Assembly: GCA_963782255.1 (NCBI GenBank)
Contig: CAWAIS010000001.1
Span: 992,001 to 1,056,000, forward strand
From: Roseiarcus sp963782255
GTDB taxonomy: Bacteria > Pseudomonadota > Alphaproteobacteria > Rhizobiales > Beijerinckiaceae
Length of the DNA: 64,000 nucleotides
Direction of reading: 5' to 3'
Every line of letters starts with the position of its first letter. Positions within the stretch are counted from its first letter, which is position 1. Both the position numbers and the translations under genes were made by a program. The notes beneath the pieces were generated by a model. That model made no database searches. It saw only the letters and a program-made list of their open reading frames with translations, and was not told where the DNA came from. Shown here piece after piece: positions 27,631 to 35,761 of this stretch.

Positions 27631-27649
27631 CGCGAAAGCTCCTGTCTCC

Positions 27650-27668
27650 CATGGGGTGGAACCCCATG
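27650..27668. repeat. Hairpin at the IS91 recombinase end, copy B
   Basis: CATGGGGT-GGA-ACCCCATG, identical in arms and loop to 23792-23810. The position 20 bases upstream of the recombinase ATG suggests a role in element-end recognition or in controlling translation. Confidence 0.7.
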
Positions 27669-27929
27669 ATTCTGAGACAGTCCTGGCCTCGTCCGACCCA
27701 GCTTCCCGCGCTGCCCTCGCCGCAGCTACCGCGCGAGCGGTTTAGTCCTAACGTCGATTGCGGGCGTTCCACTGGCGACGACCGTCGGGTCGCTCTCCGC
27801 CCTTTGCGACAGGATTTGGAATTGAGGCTGTGCGACAGTCAAACGCAGTCTCCGCGCCAGAAGGGCGGACTTTTTAAGGTAAGCCCATGTTTCCGGGGTT
27901 CGAGCAATCATCGTCGCCGAAATCGATCG

Positions 27930-28215
27930 CGGCAACGCCAGCGCTGCGGCTCACGGGCCAAGAACCCCGTCAAGATCGGCAAGAACGGCGTCAGAGTTCT
28001 CCGCTCCCCCTTTTGCCCAGGCCTGGGCAATGGAGAACGGACGCTGTCGGGTGCACGGCGGCGCGTCGACCGGGCCGAAGTCGCCGGAGGGCAAAGGCGG
28101 CGTCGCCGCCGCGATGGTTGAGCGCCAACGCACCGAGGGCAGGAAATTCCCCGCGGGTCGCAGGCGCGGCGAGGCGTGGATCACCAGACTCCATGCGCGA
28201 GCGCGCCAGGGCTGA
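27930..28215 (+). pseudogene. HGG-motif small protein (frameshifted)
   Basis: The frame 28030-28215 reads ENGRCRVHGGASTGPKSPEG, a hallmark of a small family with RCGA(R)..G.PC..P...GRC..HGG.STGP architecture often found near mobile DNA. The expected upstream Cys part (QRCGSRAKN) is present in another frame around 27940-27965, so a frameshift separates the two. The function of the family is not known to me. The stretch 27757-27930 to its left shows nothing recognisable. Confidence 0.5.
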
Positions 28216-28410
28216 GTGCCGCAGGACGAACTTTTCAGGCTCTATCAGACCCACGACCTGCTGCTGTTTCCAAGCCTGCATGACAGTGGCGGCTTTGTCG
28301 CGCTGGAAGCGCTGGCACACGGGATGCCGATCGTGTGTCTTGATTTGGGCGGCCCCGGCGATCTCGAGACGTCTGATTGCGGGATCGTCGTGGAGATTGC
28401 AGGGCCGTTT
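28216..28410 (+). pseudogene. GT1-family glycosyltransferase fragment
   Basis: About 60 residues match the nucleotide-sugar-binding part of GT4/GT1 glycosyltransferases: LFRLYQTHDLLLFPSLHDSG, GFVALEALAHGMPIVCLDLG. Both the N-terminal acceptor domain and the final helix are missing. It is joined directly to a cupin-like fragment at about 28410. With the sulfotransferase downstream, it suggests a former surface-polysaccharide cluster. Confidence 0.65.
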
Positions 28411-29002
28411 TTCCGCGACGTCCTGACAACCATCATGCGGCTCGCCGGGCCGGAGATGGCCGAGGATGTGCTGGTCGGCCGCGCGAACATCCTGATTGCG
28501 TCGCCACGTCGGATCACCGCATACCACATCGATTCGGACGTCAATTACCTGTTGCAGGTTGCCGGCGACAAGTCATTTGCCGTTTTCGACCACACCGACC
28601 GCACGCTCATTACCGAAGGAGCTGGAGCGCTACTTCAACGGGGATGAAAGCGCCGGGCGCTTCAAGCCCGATCGGCAGAATGAGGGAACGGATCACGATC
28701 TCCATGCTGGATTTGGCGTTCACGTCCCGTGCATGGCGCCCCATTGGGCGCGCAACCGGGAGCAGGTGTCGATAGCCGTCAGCTGTTGCTTCGATCTGGC
28801 CTCCATTCAGCGGCTCGGGCTGGTCTATAAGACGAATCATCGGCTTCGCAGTCTAGGGATCAGACCGAAATCGCCGCGTGACGAAACCTGGAGCAATGGC
28901 GCGAAACTTTTGGGCGCGAGGACGGTGGTCGCGATGCGCAGCCTGCTCCGATCCCAGGCGGCGATACATCGTGAGAACTCGGGTTGGACACCGTCGGTTT
29001 GA
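28411..29002 (+). pseudogene. Cupin/JmjC-like oxygenase-type protein (frameshifted)
   Basis: Two frames together give ILIASPRRITAYHIDSDVNY with LLQVAGDKSFAVFDHTDRTL, then after a shift near 28615 ELERYFNGDESAGRF and GVHVPCMAPHWARNREQVSI. This pattern (HxD-like metal site, GDK, PHW, VYK.NH.LR.LG) fits cupin-like JmjC-type proteins found in glycan and natural-product clusters. The N-terminus is missing and the shift splits the core, so it is inactive. Family assignment is from pattern memory. Confidence 0.5.
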
Positions 29003-29070
29003 ACCGGCGCATGCAAGACTGATCTCGCCTTCGCGGGTTTGGACTACGAGGGAACAGCATTAACCTGCTT

Positions 29071-29117
29071 TCGATATCCGTCTGAAGAGGAGTTTTTCGA
29101 TATCCGTCTGAAGAGGA
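29071..29117 (+). repeat. Tandem repeat spanning the sulfotransferase ribosome-binding site
   Basis: The 21-mer TCGATATCCGTCTGAAGAGGA occurs at 29071-29091 and 29097-29117 (26-base period). The second copy supplies the AAGAGGA ribosome-binding site 10 bases before the GTG at 29128, so the site is duplicated. Confidence 0.85.
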
Positions 29118-29127
29118 ATATAGGTAC

Positions 29128-30168
29128 GTGTTTCGGCTCGATTCCGAGGCATCCGGCATCCCAGGCCTTACGCCGCCGGAGATTCTGGTTTTCCTCCGAG
29201 TTCCCAAGACGGCTGGAACCACCTTGGAAGCGGTTTTTGAGCGCTGTCTCCCCGGCGCTAACTTCCATGGACACATTCATGTCTCTGCCTCCGCGTTGCT
29301 CTTGCGTCCGACCAGCGAGATCGCCGAGAAATTCCGTCAGCTGCCGCCGGAGGAGCAAAGAGCGGTCAGATGCCTTGTGGATGAACATGTCGCCATAGAT
29401 GTCGCGACAGTGTTCGACAGGCCGGTCCGGTTCTTTACCGTCGTGCGTGACCCCGTGGATCGCGCTATTTCAAATTTCTTTCACAACCGCGCGTCGGATC
29501 ACCTGCCTTGCTATCCATTCATCAAGGATAGGACGATAGAGGAATACCTTGATAGCGGCATCGGCATCGACGCGGACAATCATCAGGTGCGGATCCTGAG
29601 TGGTTGCGCCAGCTTGGATTGTCAGTGGGATCCACAAGGCCGCGCTCTCTCCGGCCCGCCTGTCAAGCGGCGCCACCTTGAGTTAGCCAAGCGAAATATC
29701 GAGGAACGCTTCATCGTGGCGGCCCCAATGGAGCAGGTCACCGCGCTGATTTGGTTTTTCAAGCGCCTCTACAATTGGCCTCTGCACTTGGTAATCTTCA
29801 ACAAAAAGAATGAGTCTGCAGGGAGCGGCCGGCCGACCGTAGACGTGGTGTCGGCAGAGACCCGAAATCGTTTGAAGCAAATGAACCAGTATGATACAGA
29901 ATTGTACGATTGGGTGAAGACGCGGTTTGCCGATCAAATTGCGCCGTTGGGGCCGGCGTTCTCCCAAGAAGTTCGCCGCTTTGAGCAGTTGAACGAGTTA
30001 ATGCGACGAATAGATCGGACCTTGCCATCATTCTTAGTCAAAGCAGCGAAGCGCCGACTACATCGAGGGCGGCGCGACATCCTTTCGTGGCCCCGCCAGG
30101 GCATGTTCATAAAGGCGTGGACCGGCGAATGGCTTCGATCGGCCAGCAATGATCAGCGCGGAGAATGA
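29128..30168 (+). CDS. Sulfotransferase family protein
   Basis: The protein has 346 residues with a GTG start backed by AAGAGGA at 29111-29117. The PAPS 5'-phosphosulfate loop is LVFLRVPKTAGTTLEAVF (about residue 20), and the 3'-phosphate motif is FTVVRDPVDRAISNFFHN (about 105-120). It resembles Sulfotransfer_2 enzymes that sulfate glycans. Base composition is less GC-rich than in the neighbours, which suggests separate ancestry. The glycosyltransferase and cupin scraps just upstream point to an old polysaccharide-modification locus. It seems intact, but there is no companion PAPS gene nearby. Confidence 0.85.
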   Translation: MFRLDSEASGIPGLTPPEILVFLRVPKTAGTTLEAVFERCLPGANFHGHIHVSASALLLRPTSEIAEKFRQLPPEEQRAVRCLVDEHVAIDVATVFDRPVRFFTVVRDPVDRAISNFFHNRASDHLPCYPFIKDRTIEEYLDSGIGIDADNHQVRILSGCASLDCQWDPQGRALSGPPVKRRHLELAKRNIEERFIVAAPMEQVTALIWFFKRLYNWPLHLVIFNKKNESAGSGRPTVDVVSAETRNRLKQMNQYDTELYDWVKTRFADQIAPLGPAFSQEVRRFEQLNELMRRIDRTLPSFLVKAAKRRLHRGRRDILSWPRQGMFIKAWTGEWLRSASNDQRGE

Positions 30169-30169
30169 C

Positions 30170-30478
30170 TGAAGAATCGGAATGGATCAACGGCGCCTTG
30201 AGCCGCTTGGAAAGCGCGCGCAATTCCTCGGCTGCGGCATGAGAACCGGCGCCGCACATAATCGCGATGCTGCCGGCTTCGTCGATGCGGCGTGCGATCT
30301 CGCCGATATCTTCTTCACTGGCGGAGAATTCGGGACGCGGCTTGAGCGTGAGGAGGCTCGGAACGGCGCCCTCGGCCTTTGCGGCGAGGACGTCCATTGG
30401 CGCAGTCAGATGCGCGACGCCGCGGCCTGCATAGGCCTCGGCGATGGCCTGATGGATGACGGCTGGCGGCGCTGTCAC
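30170..30478 (-). pseudogene. Thiamine-pyrophosphate enzyme (pyruvate oxidase/PoxB-like), internal fragment
   Basis: The minus frame reads PAVIHQAIAEAYAGRGVAHL, then PEFSASEEDIGEIARRIDEA and IAIMCGAGSHAAAEELRALS. This is the junction of the N-terminal Pyr domain and the central domain of PoxB/acetolactate-synthase-like enzymes. About 100 of ~580 residues remain. The left side converges on the sulfotransferase end. Confidence 0.65.
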
Positions 30479-30524
30479 GCGAACTGAATTTGGTCGTGCG
30501 CGAGTTGGAAGTCCCGGTCCAGGC

Positions 30525-30863
30525 TCAGGCCGCGGTGGCGGCGCGCCACGTCTGGAATGCTTCGTCTCGGAGGATGCGGAGCGTGCGGCGGGATGTGAGA
30601 TGGCGTTGGACGTTGAAGCTGTTTTGGACGGCGGCGTGAATGGACAAGAAACGCTGGGCTGATCCCGGCGATTTGAAGCGCTGCATCTTGCGCTCGCGTC
30701 GTCGCGTCTGCTGATGCGAATTCTCAGCCCGATTGTTCTTGCGCAAGCCCTGCTCGTGGCGAGCCGATAAGCCCATCTCGGCCTTTGCCGCGCCGTAGGA
30801 GCGCAGCTTATCGGTCACCATAACATCGGGTGCGAAACCTTGCTTCTTGAGCAACTTGCGCAT
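30525..30863 (-). pseudogene. IS6-family transposase, C-terminal half
   Basis: About 112 residues remain, from RKLLKKQGFAPDVMVTDKLR (second catalytic Asp) through RRRERKMQRFKSPGSAQRFL to the stop at 30525. It is a diverged relative of the scrap at 1-250, with different tail residues. The HTH and first Asp are missing, and unrelated transposase-like debris follows upstream. Confidence 0.8.
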
Positions 30864-30868
30864 CAGTT

Positions 30869-31005
30869 TCCCGTCGCTTCTCGGCCAGCTTGAACGATGG
30901 CTGGAAGAAGTTCACGTAGAGCCGTGCCGCCGCATAGAGGCAGGCCATCACACGGGCAGTCTCGACGCCGTCGAACCGGCCGTGTCCGATCAGAGGCCGG
31001 ACTCG
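30869..31005 (-). pseudogene. Integrase-core transposase scrap
   Basis: The minus frame reads HGRFDGVETARVMACLYAAA and then RLYVNFFQPSFKLAEKRRE, a segment I associate with C-terminal parts of DDE integrase-type transposases widespread in alphaproteobacteria. There are no catalytic residues and no ends. Family placement is tentative. Confidence 0.4.
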
Positions 31006-31260
31006 TCATCGGAAGGCGCTCAGCGTCTGCTTCGGCCTCTGCATCTCGTGGTCCGGGAAACGAAATTTTGCGGGCTGAGACTGGCGGGCGAATTCAGGCG
31101 CAGAACGCGTGAGAACGGTGGGAATTCGGTTCGCAGACCGCGACACTCCTCGCTAACCGACCGAAATTGCGAGGGTTTCTGCCGACCCGGAAACCGCGGC
31201 GGTTTGCCGGGACTGCATGGTGGCGGACGCAGTCCTGTGAAACTGGTCTCCGAGAGGCAA

Positions 31261-31433
31261 ATTCCCTGCTAACAGGGAAAATAACAGGGAATTTTTCAAT
31301 TTTCGGCGGTCTTGGCGAAAATCGGCTCCGAAATCGCCCGTATTTTCAGTTTGTTACGAGCAAATTCCCTAAGATTCTGAACAGGGAAATAAATCGCCAG
31401 ATCAGGGAATGATATTCCCTCGAACAGGGAATC
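31261..31433. repeat. Cluster of AGGGAAT/ATTCCCT motifs
   Basis: About eight copies of (A)ACAGGGAA(T) or its complement occur in 173 bases: near 31261, 31270, 31283, 31362, 31379, 31401, 31413 and 31423, in both orientations. The intervening DNA is AT-richer than its surroundings. There is no credible gene from 31006 to 31660. Spacing is irregular, so it is not a CRISPR array. It resembles iteron or regulator-binding arrays, but nothing identifies the binding protein. Confidence 0.7.
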
Positions 31434-31662
31434 ATTGGCGCAAACGCGGAGCTTGAGAGAGGAGGCGGACGCCAGTCGAAGATCACGCGGCACGCCAGTT
31501 TCAAGGCGGCCCCGCCTCAAATCGACCTAGAAGCTCCGCAAAATTTTCTTATGCGATGGCGCCCACCACTGTCGCGAGGACACAAAGGGGGCGGCGCAGG
31601 AGCCGGAAAAGGATGGATGAGGACTCACCGATTAAACAAATGGAGCTGCCAATCTGGCGACC

Positions 31663-32346
31663 TTGGATCCGGCGTGCGACAGTCCGCCGAAACCTGACGA
31701 ACCCCTGAATGTTACGCTCGGTCGCCGGATGAAATACCCGGGCGATCGCGGTTATGTGAAGTTTCTCACGGGCCTAGGATACGATCGAAATTGGGCGGGG
31801 CTCCTGGCCGCTTGGGTCGTAGCCACCGGGCGCCGAAAGGCTCAGGCAGCTGAGATACAATTGAAGGTCGTTGAAGCGATTCGCTTCATCGCCAAGCCAG
31901 GGAGGAGGAAGAACGAACCATTCCTCCGCCAGACGCGGATCATACTTTCAGCTTGCGAGGATACGGCCCTCCTGGACGAGTTGTTTGAGGACGCTCCTTT
32001 GCGCGAGCTCGAGTTCATAGAACACCTAAGATTGGCTGTAGAGGGGGATCGGCTTGCACGGCAAAGCGCAACGGCGATCGCGGCTGCGATTAAGTATCGG
32101 GCGTCAGTCCCGCGCGGGCCAAAAGTCAGCCCGGCCTCTGCGGCGCATGAATACTTGTTGGAAACGCTCCATATTATCGGCAGCGGGGCGTACACTTGGA
32201 GTGACATCGAATCGGGCTTTACCGACCAAATGACACAAGCGACGGCAGAGGAATTCGATGAGCCCGGTTTTGACCCCCGACCGCCCTATCGGAGAGTTCG
32301 AGCACGAGAGGCGCTGAAGCGAACTGCCAGAGGAATGGTAAGCTGA
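31663..32346 (+). CDS. Hypothetical protein of the phage-like module
   Basis: The protein has 227 residues starting at TTG 31663, the only in-frame start-like codon between the upstream TAA (31633) and an internal ATG at 31729. No family is recognised. Residues about 150-205 (SPASAAHEYLLETLHIIGSG then YTWSDIESGFTDQMTQAT) recur in diverged form in the small gene at 32366-32551. No membrane segments or signal peptide. Position upstream of a methyltransferase, DUF5681 and terminase suggests a phage-derived gene. Confidence 0.5.
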   Translation: MDPACDSPPKPDEPLNVTLGRRMKYPGDRGYVKFLTGLGYDRNWAGLLAAWVVATGRRKAQAAEIQLKVVEAIRFIAKPGRRKNEPFLRQTRIILSACEDTALLDELFEDAPLRELEFIEHLRLAVEGDRLARQSATAIAAAIKYRASVPRGPKVSPASAAHEYLLETLHIIGSGAYTWSDIESGFTDQMTQATAEEFDEPGFDPRPPYRRVRAREALKRTARGMVS

Positions 32347-32365
32347 ATCGGCGCCACGATCGGGA

Positions 32366-32551
32366 GTGAGCGCGGCGAGCATCGCACATGAATTGTTGCT
32401 CTTGGATTTCGGCAACATGATGGGGCCGATGATCTACACGTGGGACAGTGTCAGTGAAGTTTTTACGGACCAGTTGACCCAAGCGACGCGACTGGCGTTT
32501 GGCGACCTGACTTTGACCCACCCCCGGCTCGCCGTCTGCAGAGAGGGTTGA
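32366..32551 (+). CDS. Small hypothetical protein, partial paralogue of the preceding gene
   Basis: The protein has 61 residues from GTG 32366. SAASIAHELLLLDFGNMMGP followed by YTWDSVSEVFTDQLTQATRL aligns with residues ~150-205 of the 31663-32346 product at roughly 40-50 percent identity by eye. It is probably a leftover of an ancient tandem duplication, though a functional small protein cannot be excluded. No ribosome-binding site is obvious. Confidence 0.4.
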   Translation: MSAASIAHELLLLDFGNMMGPMIYTWDSVSEVFTDQLTQATRLAFGDLTLTHPRLAVCREG

Positions 32552-32678
32552 ATTCGAACCGACGGCTGCGCTGACTGCGCGGCCCCGCCAACGTTCGGAA
32601 CAACGTCAATTAGTGCCTTAGCGCTCGCGCGAGGAATCGCTGACAACCGTGATCATGACCTGATCACGGAGAACGGCC

Positions 32679-34169
32679 ATGGGTGCTGCGAACATTTCTT
32701 CTTCATCGAATAGCCATTTGGAATCGGCGGGCGCGCCGCAAATCGAATGGGCGCTGATCGCGACAATTCGCCCCAATCCCAAAAACGCTCGGACGCATTC
32801 GCGAAAGCAGATCCGCCAGATCGCCGCCAGCATCCGGAAGCTCGGATTTTTGAACCCGCTGATCGTCGACGAAGCCAACATGATCCTTGCTGGCCATGGG
32901 CGTCTTGAGGCCGCCCGCCTCGAAGGCTTGACCCACGTGCCCATCATCCGTTTCGACCATCTCAGCGAGGCTCAGAAGAGGGCCTATGTGATCGCCGACA
33001 ATAAGATCGCCGAACAGGCCGGTTGGAATCGCGAAATGCTGGCGATTGAGCTGGGCGAGCTGATCAACCTGTTGCCGGTGGAGGAGCTCGACGTTTCGAT
33101 TACAGGATTCGAAACGGCTGAGATCGATTTGCTGTTTGCGGACGTGGCGAGCTCGCAGCCCGGCCCGGAAGATGTCATTCCGCCTTTCCCGAAGACGGCG
33201 GTAACGCGGCGCGGCGATATGTGGCTCCTGGGAAAGCACCGGCTACTCTGCGGCGACGCGCGTGAGCCGAAGGACTTCGACCGGGCGATGAGCGGGGCGT
33301 TGGCGGCGGCCGTCTTTTGCGATCCGCCCTATAACTTGCGCGTGCGCGCGATCGGCGGGCGCGGGCGCGTTCAACATTCGGAATTCGCCTTCGCCTCCGG
33401 CGAGATGACGCAGACGCAGTTTCGAAACTTCCTCTCGCAAACGCTCAGCAACGGCGTGCGCGTTTCGGTTGAAGGCGCGGTCCATTTTGTCTGCATGGAT
33501 TGGCGCCACATCGGCGCATTGATCGAGGTCGGCCGCGAGCTTTACGGCGACATGTTGAACATCGTCGCGTGGATCAAGTCCAACGCCGGCCAAGGTTCAT
33601 TTTATCGGTCTCAACATGAATTTATTGGCGTCTTCCGGGTCGGCGAAGAATCGCACCGGAACAATGTCGAGTTGGGCCAATTCGGGCGCAATAGGTCGAA
33701 CGTCTGGACCTACGCGGGCGTCAACACGTTCGGCAAAGGGCGTAAGGAAGCGCTCGCCGCTCATCCCACGGTAAAGCCGGTCGCGCTGGTCGCTGACGCG
33801 CTGCTCGATTGCACCGCGCGCGGCGACGTCGCGCTCGATCAGTTCGCGGGTTCAGGAACGACCATTTTGGCGGCGGGAAAAGTCGCGCGCGTCGCCGTCG
33901 GCATCGAATACGAACCCCGCTACGTCGATGTCGCCATCCTGCGGTGGCAGCGCATGACGAAGCTGGAGGCGATCCTCGCTGGAGACGGGCGCAGTTTCGA
34001 AGACATCGCCTCTGCTCGCGCGACGGAAATCGAAAAGCCCAACGCCCGGCGTTGTAAACCCGCTGACGGCCAATCGCCACCCGATAGCGCGGCGGATGAT
34101 CCGAGGGCGACTGTCTCCGGCGTCGAGGAAGCGCCGCGCAACCAGCTCCAACAGGGAGCTCGGTCATGA
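32679..34169 (+). CDS. DNA methyltransferase with N-terminal ParB-like domain
   Basis: The protein has 496 residues. The N-terminal ParB/sulfiredoxin-like domain is at about 20-110 (NPKNARTHSRKQIRQIAASI; NPLIVDEANMILAGHGRLEA). The methyltransferase follows with DPPYNL (motif IV, about residue 213) before HPTVKPVALVADAL and the SAM loop DQFAGSGTTILAAGK, i.e. the beta-class order for N6-adenine or N4-cytosine methylation. This architecture is typical of phage and prophage orphan methyltransferases. The stop overlaps the DUF5681 start (ATGA). A truncated paralogue lies at 16834-17198. No restriction gene is adjacent. Confidence 0.9.
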   Translation: MGAANISSSSNSHLESAGAPQIEWALIATIRPNPKNARTHSRKQIRQIAASIRKLGFLNPLIVDEANMILAGHGRLEAARLEGLTHVPIIRFDHLSEAQKRAYVIADNKIAEQAGWNREMLAIELGELINLLPVEELDVSITGFETAEIDLLFADVASSQPGPEDVIPPFPKTAVTRRGDMWLLGKHRLLCGDAREPKDFDRAMSGALAAAVFCDPPYNLRVRAIGGRGRVQHSEFAFASGEMTQTQFRNFLSQTLSNGVRVSVEGAVHFVCMDWRHIGALIEVGRELYGDMLNIVAWIKSNAGQGSFYRSQHEFIGVFRVGEESHRNNVELGQFGRNRSNVWTYAGVNTFGKGRKEALAAHPTVKPVALVADALLDCTARGDVALDQFAGSGTTILAAGKVARVAVGIEYEPRYVDVAILRWQRMTKLEAILAGDGRSFEDIASARATEIEKPNARRCKPADGQSPPDSAADDPRATVSGVEEAPRNQLQQGARS

Positions 34170-34606
34170 CGAATTGGAGAGGCTCTCGCTCAGCCGATTA
34201 CGCCGTCGGATACGGCAGGCCGCCCAGAGCGACGCAGTTCGCCTCGGGCGAAAGCGGCAATCCGAGGGGCCGCCCGAAAGGAAGCCGGACCGTCGGCGCA
34301 ATCCTGCAGGACATACTTAGACAAAAAATCGCGGTAACCGAAAACGGTAAGACGCGTCGCCTGGCCGCGCTTGAGGTCATGCTGCGCCGTCTCGTCAACG
34401 ACGCGATGCGAAGCGACGCGAAGGCGATGAAACTCTTGCTCGCCCTTGTCGACCGTTACGCGGAGACGACGGAAGCCAAGGTTCAACTGGGCGAGCTGCT
34501 GGCCGAGGATCAGACGATCCTGGCGCAATATCTGCTCGAGCCCAAAGCGTCCGCCAGAGAACTCGCCGAATTAGTCCATAGTGAGGAGGAAGGCGATGAC
34601 GAGTGA
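34166..34606 (+). CDS. DUF5681 domain-containing protein
   Basis: The protein has 146 residues. The N-terminus has the defining FASGESGNPRGRPKGSRTVG motif, followed by a helical region (RLAALEVMLRRLVNDAMRSD). DUF5681 proteins usually precede phage large-terminase genes and may act as small-terminase-like DNA-binding subunits. It is coupled to the methyltransferase by ATGA and overlaps the terminase start by about 10 bases. Confidence 0.85.
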   Translation: MTNWRGSRSADYAVGYGRPPRATQFASGESGNPRGRPKGSRTVGAILQDILRQKIAVTENGKTRRLAALEVMLRRLVNDAMRSDAKAMKLLLALVDRYAETTEAKVQLGELLAEDQTILAQYLLEPKASARELAELVHSEEEGDDE

Positions 34607-35761
34607 CGCCCGCAAGCTTGAGGGTCTGTTGCGCAACGACTTCCGCGCCTTCATCCACAAGGTGTTCACGACCCTCTGTCCCGGCCAGGACTATGAGAGG
34701 TCGTGGCACATTGAGGCGATCGCTTATCAGCTCGAGCGCGTTCGCCGGGGCGAGATCAGGCGACTGATCATCAATATGCCGCCTCGATCGCTCAAATCGA
34801 TATCCGCGTCGGTCGCTTTCCCCGCGTTCATTCTCGGACGCGACCCATCGCGCCGCATCATCTGCGTCAGCTATTCCGCCGAACTCGCCAAAAAGCATTC
34901 CAACGACTTCCGCGCCGTGCTCGAGGCGCCCTGGTATCGGTCAGTCTTCCCCACCGCGCGGATCGGGCCATACAAGAACTCTGAAACCGAGATTGAACTC
35001 ACCGAGCGTGGCTTCCGGCTGGCGACCTCGGTCGGCGGCACATTGACTGGTCGCGGCGGCGACATCATCGTCATTGACGATCCCTTGAAGCCCGACGACG
35101 CCTTATCGGAGATCAGGCGGACGGCCGCCAACCAATGGTTCACCAACACGCTGCTGTCCCGTCTGGACGACAAACGCACCGGCGCGATCGTCGTCGTCAT
35201 GCAGCGCGTCCACATGGACGACCTAACCGGCTTCGTCCTGTCGACGTCCGACGAATGGGAGGTCCTCAACCTGTCCGCCATAGCCGAGGCCGACCAGGAC
35301 ATTCCGATCTCGGCGACGAGAGTTCATTGCCGCAAGGCCGGCGAGGCGCTCTCGCCCGCGCGCGAACCGATCTCCGTGCTCGAGATTCTAAAGCTTCAGC
35401 TCGGCAGCGACGCGTTCTCGGCGCAGTATCAGCAAATGCCGGTCCCGCCCGGCGGCGCGATGATCAAGCGAAAGTGGATCCAGCGCTATACGGACTTGCC
35501 CCCGCCGAGCGAACAATTCCTCATTCTCCAGAGTTGGGATACCGCCAACAAAGGCGGCCCGGAGAATGACTTCTCGGTTTGCACGACCTGGGTCGTGACC
35601 CGCAATAGGCGATGGTACCTGATCGACGTCTGGCGGAAGCGGGTCGATTATCCAGACCTGAAGGCGGCGGTGCAAAGCCATGCCGCAAGGCACAAGGCGC
35701 AACGCGTCCTCGTCGAGGACGCTGGCGCCGGGACCTCGGTCGTTCAAGAGCTGAACGGCAA

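Larger units (their letters stand above)
25527..27756 (-). mobile_element. IS91-type element with int and tnp genes
   Basis: It comprises the transposase and recombinase genes plus the right end. The right end is placed at about 27756 because sequence shared with the second copy (GCGAGCGGTTTAGTCCTAAC...) stops there and at 23906. The left end is not defined. No terminal inverted repeats are expected for this family. Confidence 0.75.

Noticed and set aside
31261..31433. CRISPR array
   Set aside because: The repeated motif is only 7-10 bases, occurs in both orientations, and spacing varies from 2 to about 70 bases. There are no cas genes nearby.
32679..34169. Complete restriction-modification system
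   Set aside because: No restriction endonuclease gene is adjacent. The ParB-methyltransferase with DUF5681 and terminase fits a phage orphan methyltransferase.
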